Assembly (NCBI RefSeq): GCF_000797465.1
Contig: NZ_JSWG01000008.1
Location: 216,181 to 280,180 of the forward strand
Reading direction: 5' to 3'
DNA from: Psychroserpens jangbogonensis
GTDB taxonomy: Bacteria; Bacteroidota; Bacteroidia; Flavobacteriales; Flavobacteriaceae
DNA length: 64,000 nucleotides
This document shows positions 35,201-43,398 of this stretch, one piece after another. The number at the start of each line of letters is the position of its first letter. Positions within the stretch are counted from its first letter, which is position 1. Under the pieces are notes generated by a model. It was given only the letters and a program-made list of their open reading frames with translations, had not been told where the DNA came from and ran no database searches. Position numbers and translations under genes: made by a program.

Positions 35201-36333
35201 ATATCTGAGTTATCTTCAAATCCTGTTTGTCCTTCAACAGCCAAGTTTTTATAGTATACATTGTTTTCAGTAGAACGATCTTCAAAAGCATAGCCATTTA
35301 CAATAATTAAGTCTTCATCTCCATCGAGGTCAAAATCAGCAAAGCGCGTTCCCCAAGACCAACCTGTTTCAGTAATATTATTTGCGGCTGACACTTCAGT
35401 AAAATTGTTAGAACCATCATTTTGCAATAATGCATTATCATCAATTCCTGTTAGAAAAATATCAAAGGCGCCATCCAGATTGAAATCACCAAAAGTAATT
35501 CCCATATCATCCAACATATTATCAAGACCAAAATTTGGTGCCTGATCAGTAAATGTCTCTCCATTTTGATTGATGAATAAGCTATTAGGATCATTAAAAT
35601 CGTTTGTAACATACAAATCCATCCAGCCATCATTATTAATATCAAAAGGAACAGCCCCATAACTTGCTAGTTCTTCGGTCGCTTGAATATTGGTTTGAAA
35701 AGTAACATTCGAAAACGTGCCATCTCCATTATTGACATAAAGTGAATTACTAACGCATTCATTCCAGTCGCTTATATACATATCTAAAAAACCATCGTTA
35801 TTATAGTCGAACCAAGTTGCACCTGTATTTCTGCAATTATTACTACCATTGAAACCTGCAGATTGAGTAACTTCTATGAATGTTCCATCACCTTCATTAT
35901 GAAATAATTGTACTTTAAAAGAATGCGTAAAAAACACATCTGGAAAACCATCGTTATCATAATCTCCAAAAGAAACACCATGTTTAAAACCATCTAAACC
36001 ATAAAAAGGTTCTGTACCATCTGAAGGAAGCAAATTTGTAAGACCAGCTTCAAGTGTAACATCTGTAAAACTTCCGTTATTATTGTTTCTGAAGAGCTTG
36101 CTTTCAGTCGTAATTTCACCTTCAAGGTCTTGCTTAATTGCAACTACAAAAATATCTAAGTCAAAGTCTGCATCGTAATCTACTACTGCTACTCCATTGT
36201 TATTCTCTAAGTTCCCAAATCCTGAATTAGCTTCGACACGTTCAAAATTTTGAGCAAAGAGTATCTGAGTACAACACAAAGTGAACAATACAAAAGCAAA
36301 ATGATACTTATGAAAATGTAATAGTAATTTCAA
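32299..36333 (-). CDS. secreted FG-GAP/ASPIC (CRTAC1-like) and vanadium haloperoxidase/PAP2 fusion protein
   Basis: A 1344-residue exported protein made of at least four parts. After a signal peptide (to about residue 28, FAQ), residues about 30-430 hold FG-GAP/VCBS calcium-binding repeats (DYDNDGFPDVFF, DFDLDGDEDLII), then an ASPIC/UnbV part (SNRDAIGTTLTITTNQG, HFGLGNENVITELEIKWPSG). A CTDPDSCTYDPNATLDDGSC motif follows. Residues about 640-1255 form a vanadium-haloperoxidase-like PAP2 domain with the complete site: K-x6-RP (KGWYDYVRP), VSGH and SR-x5-H (SRIWGGIH). The end (FPNPVVNF ... GLYILNVNGNSTMLLFKN) is a type IX secretion sorting tail. Activity as haloperoxidase or as phosphatase cannot be decided. 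Confidence 0.93.
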   Translation of the reverse strand: MKLLLHFHKYHFAFVLFTLCCTQILFAQNFERVEANSGFGNLENNNGVAVVDYDADFDLDIFVVAIKQDLEGEITTESKLFRNNNNGSFTDVTLEAGLTNLLPSDGTEPFYGLDGFKHGVSFGDYDNDGFPDVFFTHSFKVQLFHNEGDGTFIEVTQSAGFNGSNNCRNTGATWFDYNNDGFLDMYISDWNECVSNSLYVNNGDGTFSNVTFQTNIQATEELASYGAVPFDINNDGWMDLYVTNDFNDPNSLFINQNGETFTDQAPNFGLDNMLDDMGITFGDFNLDGAFDIFLTGIDDNALLQNDGSNNFTEVSAANNITETGWSWGTRFADFDLDGDEDLIIVNGYAFEDRSTENNVYYKNLAVEGQTGFEDNSDIVNFNDLTVSVEAVDFDYDNDGDLDIFVTNSDQSSFFYENKLLNFDEPITQNWFKVLLQGTVSNRDAIGTTLTITTNQGQFKRYYTGVGFLSQSLQAVHFGLGNENVITELEIKWPSGLVEFYQNLDANTIVRAIEGEGITALDIAPSQKINGCTDPDSCTYDPNATLDDGSCTYLESYQISGNTSSGFLVTETYTYPIVPGSTSVWQVSGGEIIEGQGTSTITVKWGLIETGSLTIRETNGMCFSLEDNIEVSLNVSEIPEDVSIARVWNEVLLQAIRNDFARPTVHARNLFHSSVAMYDAWAIYDEVARPYLIGNSLNDFSSTLENFIPIESIEASREKAISYAMYQLLSYRFQNSPNVEETQRLFDLIMDQLGYDTETATSTVYQFGNAAALGNYIAETIIAYGNIDGSRESTQFDNAYYQPVNSALAPVIPTIVEMQNPNRWQPLSLDTYIDQSGNLISGSTIDFLSPEWGNVLPFAMTEGESTTYERDGDAYKVYNDPSAPPNLSLTENNTSSDAYKLGFSMVSIWGSHLDPNDSVFWDISPGAIGNTNIDAFPSEYEDYPNFYNVFEGGDIGTGHSQNPVTGQSYAPNIVPRGDYSRVLAEFWADGPDSETPPGHWFTILNYVNEHPLLEKRFQGEGEVLEDLEWDVKSYFILGGTMHDAAISSWSIKGWYDYVRPISAIRFMALLGQSTDETLPNYNIGGIPLVDGYVDVVNTGDPLVGSDNQHLDKIKLYTWRGPGFIEDEETDEAGVGWILAENWWPYQRPTFVTPPFAGFVSGHSTYSRAAAEVLTKFTGNEFFPGGIGEFVAKQNEFLVFEEGPSVDVTLQWATYRDASDQTSLSRIWGGIHPPADDLPGRIIGEKVGLDAFDFAVPYFNGEIDSVQDESQIVFPNPVVNFEVIITRTNALDSFSLFDIRGRQIAILDVDFNEFSRRTKLQFPQDTSEGLYILNVNGNSTMLLFKN

Positions 36334-36390
36334 CGGAACAATTTTTTATAAAGATAATAATTAGAGGACAAAAAAGACAAATAGTTAGTC

Positions 36391-37035
36391 TTAAGAATCA
36401 ATCAATAAGTTTCTTATAGCTTCCATATTATTGAAAGCAAATGTCGCTTCAGATTTTAATTCATTATTATAATCATGAGCAGTATAACCAATGACATCAA
36501 AGCTTCCATTTTTTGCAGCTCGAACACCAGTTAAACTGTCTTCAATAACAATACAATCTTCAGGTTTAAATCCTAAGCTTTCAGCAGCCCAAACAAACAC
36601 GGCAGGACTTGGTTTCCATTTTTGAATTGTATAACAACTAAAGATATTATTTTCAAAATAAGGCAGTAAGCCTGTGAGTTCTAAATTCAGTCTGATTTTG
36701 TTTTCAGGTCCACTTGAAGCCACACAATAAGGAACTTTAAGATTTTTAACCAAATCTGTCACACCTTCAACTGGTTTAATATTGGCTTTAAAAGCTTCAA
36801 AACTTTTTTGACGATATCTATCTGAGAAATCTTCAGGAATAGGTTGATTAATAAGTGTTGCAATCTTATCTAAACAAGATTCCATTTTTCCGCCTTTAAA
36901 ATGTTTATAAGCGTATTCTAAATTAATATTAGCTCCCAATTCATTAGCCATATCAACCAAAACTTGATTTCCGATAGGTTCACTATCAACTAAAACGCCA
37001 TCGCAATCAAAAATAACACACTTATATTTAGGCAT
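36391..37035 (-). CDS. HAD superfamily hydrolase (beta-phosphoglucomutase-like)
   Basis: A 214-residue HAD hydrolase with motif I FDCDGVLVDSEPIG (nucleophile and acid Asp), motif II VASSGPENKI, Lys in the QKWKPSP segment and motif III IEDSLTGVRAAKNGSF. The helical cap at about 18-85 puts it in the phosphoglucomutase/phosphatase-like subfamily, whose members act on sugar phosphates or phosphoglycolate. The substrate is unknown. It begins one base after the SDR gene in an operon with it and the M28 peptidase. Confidence 0.92.
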   Translation of the reverse strand: MPKYKCVIFDCDGVLVDSEPIGNQVLVDMANELGANINLEYAYKHFKGGKMESCLDKIATLINQPIPEDFSDRYRQKSFEAFKANIKPVEGVTDLVKNLKVPYCVASSGPENKIRLNLELTGLLPYFENNIFSCYTIQKWKPSPAVFVWAAESLGFKPEDCIVIEDSLTGVRAAKNGSFDVIGYTAHDYNNELKSEATFAFNNMEAIRNLLIDS

Positions 37036-37036
37036 A

Positions 37037-37726
37037 TTATGGTGTAGAATTTGAAACTTGTAATACTTTACCGTTATAATATTTGTTTCCGTTAAGAGAA
37101 AACTCCTGAATGTATTTCGCCATTTCTATTGCTGTAGTTGGCGCATCATAATCTGGAAATGCCTCTTTAAGCATTTCAGTTTGAACAGCACCTAGAGCAA
37201 GCACGTTAAACTGTGGACCAGTTTCTTTGTATTCTTCAGCTAATAATTCGGTAAGCGTAATTACAGCTCCTTTACTAGAACTATAAGCTGCTAAACCAGG
37301 GAATTTCATGCTCCCTTGAATGCCTCCCATCGAACTGATGTTCACTACGTGTCCATCGTTCTTCATAAAAGGAACTACTACACGAGTCATTTCAGAAACT
37401 CCAAACACATTAGTTTCATATACTTTTGAAAAATCTTTAAATGAGGTTTCTGCAAATGGTTTGTTGAGCAACATTCCTGCATTATTGATTAGTATATCTA
37501 CGTGTTTATATTCGTTTTCAATAAACTGAGTCACTTTTGTATAATCGTCTTCATCACATAAATCAAATGAGAAAGAAGTGATATTATCAAAATGAAGATT
37601 ACTCACTGGTTTTGCATTTCTTGATAATGCTAATACATTATGACCTTGATTGGCAAATAAATGAACTAATTCAAATCCAATACCACGACTAGTTCCTGTG
37701 ATGATAATATTTTTACTCTTGCTCAT
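37037..37726 (-). CDS. short-chain dehydrogenase/reductase
   Basis: A 229-residue classical SDR. Cofactor motif TGTSRGIGFEL at about 10-20, NNAGMLL (NNAG), catalytic Ser in NISSMGG, and YSSSKGA (YxxxK). The basic residue after the Rossmann loop and the short length give no substrate. Its start overlaps the end of the M28 peptidase gene by 14 bases, and the HAD gene follows after one base, so the three are translated together. Confidence 0.93.
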   Translation of the reverse strand: MSKSKNIIITGTSRGIGFELVHLFANQGHNVLALSRNAKPVSNLHFDNITSFSFDLCDEDDYTKVTQFIENEYKHVDILINNAGMLLNKPFAETSFKDFSKVYETNVFGVSEMTRVVVPFMKNDGHVVNISSMGGIQGSMKFPGLAAYSSSKGAVITLTELLAEEYKETGPQFNVLALGAVQTEMLKEAFPDYDAPTTAIEMAKYIQEFSLNGNKYYNGKVLQVSNSTP

Positions 37727-38687
37727 ACATTACAATTTCTTTAGTTTCAGTATTACTCATCTGCTCTATCGCAGGAATAGTTTTATTAATTACACTCGCC
37801 ATAAATTCAAAATTCAATTCACCTATTTCATCATCTGCATGATGATAGTAATCAAAATTTGAAAGGTCACAAGATGATATTGATTGACAAGGAACTTTAA
37901 ATTGATTATAAAATGGATAGTTATCAGATCGTTTGAAAAGTTGATACTTTATAGCAACTTCAGAAGATCCAATATAATTACTTTGTTTGATATATGAATT
38001 CATTTTTTCTGCCATATTAGACAATTCATATCCTGATAAAAACACCTCATAATCTTTATTCTTTAATGGAACTCCAACCATTTCAAGATTAACCATTGCA
38101 TAAAGGTTTAAATTTTCAGATTTTAAGCGTTTCGCTAAATGCTTAGATCCTAACAATCCCATTTCTTCTGCAGAAAAAAGAGTAAACATAATACTACGTT
38201 TATTACTCTTTGATTGAGCAAAATACTTTGAATAAGCGATGATAGCAGCTGTACCTGAAGCATTATCATTAGCTCCATTAGCTAAACTATCCTTTTCTGT
38301 CAACTTACCTCCATGTTTTTTTATGCCATTTCCATAACCAATATGATCATAGTGTGCTCCTAAAATAATGACCTCTTTTTTTAGTACATCATCTGTACCT
38401 TCAATAAATCCTACAACATTGAAAGCATCTAAACTATCTATTTTAAAATGATCTCTATAGGTTTTAAAATAAGGTTTAACACCATAAGATTCAAACTGGT
38501 TTTCAATATAAGTAGCCGCTTTATCAATACCTTCACTCCCAGCGTAACGACCTAGTAAATCATCTGATGCTAAAAAACTAACCATTTCTCTAACTTCAGT
38601 GCTTGTAATTGTTACTGGCTCCGATTCTATCTTGGTTTTACAACTTAGAATAAGTAATAATAGACATAGGGACAAGGTGTATTTCAT
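37713..38687 (-). CDS. M28 family lipoprotein aminopeptidase
   Basis: Zinc aminopeptidase-type exopeptidase of 324 residues. A lipobox LILSC puts Cys16 at the lipidated N terminus. M28 zinc ligands are seen in order: GAHYDHIG, ANGANDNASG (bridging Asp), SAEEMGLLG (catalytic and ligand Glu), LEMVG and a late HH pair (YYHHADDEIG). Bacteroidetes use such enzymes in peptide breakdown in the periplasm or at the surface. It is the first gene of an operon with the SDR and HAD genes. Confidence 0.93.
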   Translation of the reverse strand: MKYTLSLCLLLLILSCKTKIESEPVTITSTEVREMVSFLASDDLLGRYAGSEGIDKAATYIENQFESYGVKPYFKTYRDHFKIDSLDAFNVVGFIEGTDDVLKKEVIILGAHYDHIGYGNGIKKHGGKLTEKDSLANGANDNASGTAAIIAYSKYFAQSKSNKRSIMFTLFSAEEMGLLGSKHLAKRLKSENLNLYAMVNLEMVGVPLKNKDYEVFLSGYELSNMAEKMNSYIKQSNYIGSSEVAIKYQLFKRSDNYPFYNQFKVPCQSISSCDLSNFDYYHHADDEIGELNFEFMASVINKTIPAIEQMSNTETKEIVMYEQE

Positions 38688-38716
38688 TGTTGATTTTTAA
38701 TATTGGATTTAAAGAT

Positions 38717-38751
38717 AAAAATCCTGAATTGAATATATTATCAAATCAGGA
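38717..38751 (-). terminator. intrinsic terminator after pdhC
   Basis: On the minus strand the outer arms TCCTGA and TCAGGA, then TTGA/TCAA inside one T-T mismatch, form a hairpin followed by TTTTTAT. It lies about 50 bases after the pdhC stop and before the M28 gene, separating the two operons. Confidence 0.65.
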
Positions 38752-38803
38752 CTTTTATAATAAGTCTTCTCACATTCTCTACGAATGTATTTTTTTTGAT
38801 GTG

Positions 38804-40396
38804 TTACACTAACATTGTCACAGGATTCTCTACGTATCCTTTTAATGTTTGAAGGAATTGAGATCCTGTTGCGCCATCTACAGTTCTATGATCACAAGCT
38901 AATGTTAATTTCATTGTATTTCCAGCGACCACTAGTCCATTTTTAACAACTGGTTTTGCAACAATTGCTCCAACAGATAAAATTGCTGAATTTGGCTGAT
39001 TGATAATTGAAGTAAAACTTTCAATACCAAACATTCCCAAGTTAGAAATAGTAAACGTACTTCCTTCCATTTCGTCTAAGGACAGCTTTTTGCTTCTTGC
39101 TTTACCTGCATACTCTTTTACTGCTGCTCCAATTTGAGTTAAACTTTGCTCATTTGCAAATCGAACAACAGGAACTAACAATCCGTCAGGTACAGCTACA
39201 GCAACTCCAATATGAACATGATTATTCAATTGCATTCTGTCATCAAACCATTGTGAATTCACTTGTGGATGCTCTTTTAAAGCTAAAGCACAAGCCTTCA
39301 CTATCATATCATTATAAGAAATCTTAGTATCAGGCAACGAATTATATTGCACTCTAAATGCCATAGCGTTTTCCATATCAAACTCCACATTTAAATAATA
39401 ATGTGGTGCAGTGAATTTAGATTTTGCCAAGTTTTTAGCAATAGCCTTACGCATATTAGAGTTTGGCACCTCATCAAAATCTTCTTGACCAGTAGGCACA
39501 AATTTACCAACAGAAGCAGATTGAGCTGCAGGTATAAAGTTTTCTATATCACGTTTTACAATTCTTCCATTCTCACCAGAACCATTAACTTGAGATAAGT
39601 TAATCCCTTTTTCTTCAGCCATTTTTTTGGCTAAAGGAGATACAAATACTCTTTCGTTAGAATTTGAGTTTGTTTTTGGTGTAGCAACTTTAGGCGTTTC
39701 TTTTTTAACTTCTACTTGTTTTGGTGCCTCTTCTTTTTTTACTTCGGAACCTGAGCCTCCTACTTTAAAGCTTTTAGCGATTCCTGAAACATCAGTTCCT
39801 GATGGTCCGATAATAGCTAAAAGCGCATCAACTTTTGCCGAATCTCCTTCTTGTAAACCAATATGTAATAAAGTTCCTGATTGGAATGATTCAAATTCCA
39901 TAGTTGCTTTATCTGTTTCAATTTCAGCAAGAATATCTCCTTCTTCTACATTGTCTCCAACGTTTTTTAACCATGTTGCCACAGTTCCTTCTTCCATTGT
40001 ATCACTCAAACGAGGCATTGTTACTACAATGACACCTTCAGGTAATTCCTGAGATTCTTCGCTAACGCTCTGTACAACTTCGTCTTCTGTTTTTTCTTCG
40101 GAAACTTCAACTTTCTCATCAGAAGTACTTCCATTAAGTAATCCTGAAATATCTTCTCCATTTTCTCCAATAATTGCTAATAACGTATCCACTTTAGCAG
40201 TTTCTCCTTCTTTAATACCGATGTGAAGTAAAGTTCCTTCATTGAAAGATTCAAACTCCATCGTCGCTTTATCTGTTTCGATTTCAGCTAAAATATCACC
40301 TTCTTCAATTTTGTCTCCTACTTTTTTCAACCAAGTAGCGACAGTACCTTCTTCCATGGTATCGCTCAAACGAGGCATATTTATTACTTCTGCCAT
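38804..40396 (-). CDS. pdhC: pyruvate dehydrogenase E2, dihydrolipoamide acetyltransferase
   Basis: Acetyltransferase core of the pyruvate dehydrogenase complex, 530 residues. It carries two N-terminal lipoyl domains with lipoyl lysines K43 and K163 (both ETDKATMEFES), almost identical over their first 46 residues, then a peripheral-subunit binding domain (VFVSPLAKKMAEEKGINL, near 250-285) and the catalytic domain ending DHRTVDGATGSQFLQTLKG, whose DHRxxDG holds the active His. It starts three bases after pdhA. The E1 beta and E3 genes are not in the window. Confidence 0.97.
   Translation of the reverse strand: MAEVINMPRLSDTMEEGTVATWLKKVGDKIEEGDILAEIETDKATMEFESFNEGTLLHIGIKEGETAKVDTLLAIIGENGEDISGLLNGSTSDEKVEVSEEKTEDEVVQSVSEESQELPEGVIVVTMPRLSDTMEEGTVATWLKNVGDNVEEGDILAEIETDKATMEFESFQSGTLLHIGLQEGDSAKVDALLAIIGPSGTDVSGIAKSFKVGGSGSEVKKEEAPKQVEVKKETPKVATPKTNSNSNERVFVSPLAKKMAEEKGINLSQVNGSGENGRIVKRDIENFIPAAQSASVGKFVPTGQEDFDEVPNSNMRKAIAKNLAKSKFTAPHYYLNVEFDMENAMAFRVQYNSLPDTKISYNDMIVKACALALKEHPQVNSQWFDDRMQLNNHVHIGVAVAVPDGLLVPVVRFANEQSLTQIGAAVKEYAGKARSKKLSLDEMEGSTFTISNLGMFGIESFTSIINQPNSAILSVGAIVAKPVVKNGLVVAGNTMKLTLACDHRTVDGATGSQFLQTLKGYVENPVTMLV
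39797..40378 (-). repeat. tandem duplication of the lipoyl-domain coding region in pdhC
   Basis: Two copies with a period of 120 codons (MPRLSDTMEEG at codons 7 and 127). The first 46 codons of each copy encode almost the same protein (K/N, K/N and I/V changes only), and the DNA is alike. Domain duplication within E2 is common; the high identity suggests recent duplication or gene conversion. Confidence 0.8.
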
Positions 40397-40399
40397 AGC

Positions 40400-41398
40400 T
40401 TATATTTTGTGTTGTATAAATGGATAATCTTCTTGTTCGTATACTGCGTCGTACATCACGTTCTTTTCTGGATAAGGTGAATCTTCAGCAAATTTCTCAC
40501 ATTCTTTAACCAAATCCTTTACGCGTTTATCAATAGCGGCTAAATCATCTACACTTGCATATTTCTTTTCTAAGATAATATCTTTCACCTGAGTAATCGG
40601 ATCAATTTTCTTGTATTCTGCAACCTCATCTTTAGTTCTATAGTGTTGGGCATCACTCATTGAGTGTCCTCTGTAACGATATGTTTTCAACTCTAAAAAT
40701 GTTGGTCCATCGCCACGTCTTGCTCTTGAAATAGCTTCATCAAAAGCTTCAGCTACTTTTATAGGATTCATTCCGTCAACTGGTCCACAAGGCATTTCAT
40801 AACCTAAACCTAATTTCCAAATATCGGTATGACTTGCCGTACGTTCTACGGATGTTCCCATTGCATAACCATTATTTTCACAAACGAAAACTACAGGCAA
40901 TTTCCAAAGCATAGCCATGTTAAATGTTTCATGTAATGATCCTTGACGTGCAGCACCATCACCAAAACAACATAATGTAACGCCATCACTTCCATGGTAT
41001 TTATCTCCAAATGCAATTCCAGCACCCAAAGGAATTTGACCACCAACGATACCATGACCACCATAAAAACGATGTTCTTTTGAAAAAATATGCATTGAAC
41101 CACCAAGACCTTGTGAGGTACCTGTCGCTTTTCCATACAATTCAGCCATAACTCGCTTAGGATCAACTCCCATGCCAATTGGTTGAACGTGATTTCTATA
41201 AGCAGTAATCATTTTATCTTTAGTGAGATCCATAGCATGAAGTGCTCCGGCTAGAACGGCTTCCTGACCATTATATAAATGAAGAAATCCTCTTACTTTT
41301 TGTTGAATATATACTGCAGCTAGTTTGTCTTCAAACTTTCTCCAGAAATACATGTCTTCATACCATTTTAGGTAAACCTCTTTTGTTATTTTTTGCAT
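40400..41398 (-). CDS. pdhA: pyruvate dehydrogenase E1 alpha subunit
   Basis: Thiamine diphosphate-dependent E1 alpha chain of pyruvate dehydrogenase, 332 residues. TPP-binding motif GDGAARQGSLHETFNMA...FVCENN, and YRYRGHSMSDAQHYRTKDEV, the phosphorylation-loop equivalent that closes the active site. Length and AYRNHVQPIGMG fit the bacterial heterotetrameric E1. E1 beta must be encoded elsewhere. It is the first gene of the pdhA-pdhC operon and has a leader of about 90 bases with two adjacent hairpins. Confidence 0.97.
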   Translation of the reverse strand: MQKITKEVYLKWYEDMYFWRKFEDKLAAVYIQQKVRGFLHLYNGQEAVLAGALHAMDLTKDKMITAYRNHVQPIGMGVDPKRVMAELYGKATGTSQGLGGSMHIFSKEHRFYGGHGIVGGQIPLGAGIAFGDKYHGSDGVTLCCFGDGAARQGSLHETFNMAMLWKLPVVFVCENNGYAMGTSVERTASHTDIWKLGLGYEMPCGPVDGMNPIKVAEAFDEAISRARRGDGPTFLELKTYRYRGHSMSDAQHYRTKDEVAEYKKIDPITQVKDIILEKKYASVDDLAAIDKRVKDLVKECEKFAEDSPYPEKNVMYDAVYEQEDYPFIQHKI

Positions 41399-41438
41399 TT
41401 AGTTCCGTATTGATAAAAAATAATACTTCAGATTAATT

Positions 41439-41478
41439 ATCTCAAGCTTCAATTATGAGATCCTAATATAAAATTAGG
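41439..41478 (-). promoter_or_regulatory. two adjacent hairpins in the pdhA leader
   Basis: On the minus strand CCTAAT-TTTAT-ATTAGG (41478-41462) is followed at once by ATCTCA-N11-TGAGAT (41461-41439). Neither has a T run after it, so they are not terminators. They lie between the -7 box at 41491 and the pdhA ATG, so they would be in the 5' leader RNA, where they could control stability or translation. Confidence 0.5.
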
Positions 41479-41490
41479 TCAAGCGAATAA

Positions 41491-41498
41491 CAAAAGTA
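41491..41498 (-). promoter_or_regulatory. -7 element of the pdhA-pdhC operon
   Basis: TACTTTTG on the minus strand (TAnnTTTG), about 93 bases before the pdhA ATG. No TTG at the expected -33 position is visible. Confidence 0.4.
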
Positions 41499-41552
41499 AC
41501 ACATTAGATAGTAATGAAAAAACGGAAAAACGGAAAAGTTTTCACGAAATCG

Positions 41553-42035
41553 TTATAGAAAACTTCTATCGAATCCAAGTGGCAATAAATTTGCCAAAGA
41601 ATTAGATTTCACAACCTTTCCTGTTTCACCCATGAAATAGATTTCAATAGGCGATTCTTGTTTTACTTCGTACTCAGCAATAGCTTGTCTGCATGCGCCA
41701 CATGGTGGAATTGGTGTAATTGTTTGGTTATTTCTTGAACCAGCAGTTAACGCCATTCTTACAATTTTTGCATCAGGATATTGAGATCCAGCATAATAAA
41801 TTGCTGTTCGTTCTGCACACAAGCCCGAAGGGTAGCATGCATTCTCTTGATTATTACCCGTTACAATTTGATTGTTATCTAATAAAATTGCCGCACCTAC
41901 ACTAAAGTTTGAATATGGCGCATAGGCTTTTTTACGTGCCTCTATAGCTTTTTCCATTAAGGATGCTATATCAGAAGGTAACTCGTTAAAGCTATCATAT
42001 ACTGTAAGTGTAGACTCTATTTTAATATCCTTCAT
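41553..42035 (-). CDS. cdd: cytidine deaminase
   Basis: Zinc enzyme of pyrimidine salvage (cytidine to uridine), 160 residues. The active site shows SGLCAERTAIYYA (C-x-E) and PIPPCGACRQAIAEYE (PCxxC), with NFSVGAAILL for substrate binding. It is slightly longer than the compact tetrameric enzyme, with extra N-terminal residues. It stands between the porU-porV terminator and the pdhA leader. Confidence 0.96.
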   Translation of the reverse strand: MKDIKIESTLTVYDSFNELPSDIASLMEKAIEARKKAYAPYSNFSVGAAILLDNNQIVTGNNQENACYPSGLCAERTAIYYAGSQYPDAKIVRMALTAGSRNNQTITPIPPCGACRQAIAEYEVKQESPIEIYFMGETGKVVKSNSLANLLPLGFDRSFL

Positions 42036-42052
42036 TTGATGTTGTATTAGAC

Positions 42053-42089
42053 AAAAAAACTATTGCTTAAATGAAACAATAGTTTTTTT
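42053..42089 (-). terminator. strong intrinsic terminator after porV
   Basis: Perfect 13-bp stem AAAAAAACTATTG / CAATAGTTTTTTT with an 11-base loop. It lies 21 bases after the porV stop, and before cdd, so it ends the porU-porV transcripts. Being symmetrical with A and T runs, it could also act in the other direction. Confidence 0.9.
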
Positions 42090-42110
42090 ATTTGATATTA
42101 ATACTGAATT

Positions 42111-43349
42111 CTAGTATTCATCATATTCATTATCTCCAAAGTTAAATACAAGAGAAAAACGCAATGTATTCTCTAGTGGACTCTGCACTTTTGATGCTGA
42201 GAACAAGTATGATAAATCTATATTTATTGTTGTGTATTTAAATCCTGCTCCTAAAGCAAAAAACTTTCGTGCACCTTTTTCTTCAGCTTCATTAAAGTAA
42301 CCTGCTCTAAATGCAAACGAATCTTGGTAAGTATATTCTGCTCCTAAAGACCAAGTAAATTCTTGAAGTTCTTCACTAAACCCTCCTGGCGCATCGCTGA
42401 AAGATTGAAAAACTCCTTTAGCGAAACTCACATTGTTGTCTTTTCCAGCAATAATATAATTTTCTTCTTCAAGGGTCACTTCATCTTCATCTTCCTGGAA
42501 TCCTGGAGTTTCACCACTTTCATTGTACTCAAAACGAGTTCCTAATTCTGGAGGAGTTGGTACTAACAATTTAGTAACTTCAGCAGTTATAGCTAGTTTA
42601 TTATAATCATCAAAGATAAAATCAAAACCTCCACCTAATCTTAATGTTGTTGGTAAGAAGTTTTCTCTACCTCCATCATCATATTTGATTTTTGGTCCTA
42701 AATTTTGAATTGCAAAACCTGCTCTCCAACGTCCATTAAAACTATCATAAGCTTCTTCTTCACTTTGGTAATAACCAGCAATATCTACTCCAATAGAACT
42801 TGCAGCAGCAGCATTTGCATCAACAGCTTGAATTCTTAAATCTGAACGTAAGTAACGTAAAGCAACAGCCATAGAAAACTGATCTGCTAATCGTAAAGAA
42901 TATGACGCATCAAATGTAAGCTCGTTTGGTTGTTCGATTAAAGCTTCAGAAAATTCATCTTGTACAATCTCTATTTCTCCAAGGCTAAAGTATTTAAAAC
43001 TAACAGCAAATGCACTACGATCGTTTAACCTATTGAAATAAGTCACGTTTCCTAGAAAAATATCATTAACTAATCTACTTAAGTATGGTGTATAATTAAC
43101 ACCAATACCTGATTTAGCTAATGAGAATGAGTATTTTGCTGGGTTCCATTGTTGAGAGTTCGCATCTGCTGATGTAGCAACACCAACATCTCCCATACCT
43201 GCAGCACGTGCATCGGAAGCAATTAACAAGAAAGGAACTCCTGTAGTAATAACTCTAGAATCAGAACTATTTGGAATAATAATAGTTTCTTGTGCATTAG
43301 TTATATTAAATAATGAAACTGTAATAAGGGCTAAAATGTATTTTTTCAT
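42111..43349 (-). CDS. porV: type IX secretion outer-membrane protein PorV (LptO)
   Basis: Outer-membrane beta-barrel of the FadL-like kind that carries T9SS cargo from the translocon to the PorU sortase. The 412 residues begin with a signal peptide and the family signature VITTGVPFLLIASDARAAGMGDVGVAT, then SANSQQWNPAKYSF. The terminal FSLVFNFGDNEYDEY ends in the barrel's last strand. Its gene is next to porU in the order known from Flavobacterium johnsoniae. A perfect promoter just inside the end of porU (43399-43428) suggests that it is also transcribed alone. Confidence 0.97.
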   Translation of the reverse strand: MKKYILALITVSLFNITNAQETIIIPNSSDSRVITTGVPFLLIASDARAAGMGDVGVATSADANSQQWNPAKYSFSLAKSGIGVNYTPYLSRLVNDIFLGNVTYFNRLNDRSAFAVSFKYFSLGEIEIVQDEFSEALIEQPNELTFDASYSLRLADQFSMAVALRYLRSDLRIQAVDANAAAASSIGVDIAGYYQSEEEAYDSFNGRWRAGFAIQNLGPKIKYDDGGRENFLPTTLRLGGGFDFIFDDYNKLAITAEVTKLLVPTPPELGTRFEYNESGETPGFQEDEDEVTLEEENYIIAGKDNNVSFAKGVFQSFSDAPGGFSEELQEFTWSLGAEYTYQDSFAFRAGYFNEAEEKGARKFFALGAGFKYTTINIDLSYLFSASKVQSPLENTLRFSLVFNFGDNEYDEY

Positions 43350-43398
43350 CTGTAATTTGTTATCTTTTTCGGTAATTTTAAGCTACCTAGCAATTAGG

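Noticed and set aside
39627..40052. Open frame of 141 codons opposite pdhC
   Set aside because: It mirrors the repeated lipoyl coding region; the codon pattern comes from the pdhC strand.
39797..40378. Direct repeats as a CRISPR or satellite
   Set aside because: There are just two copies, each coding for a lipoyl domain; it is a protein-domain duplication.
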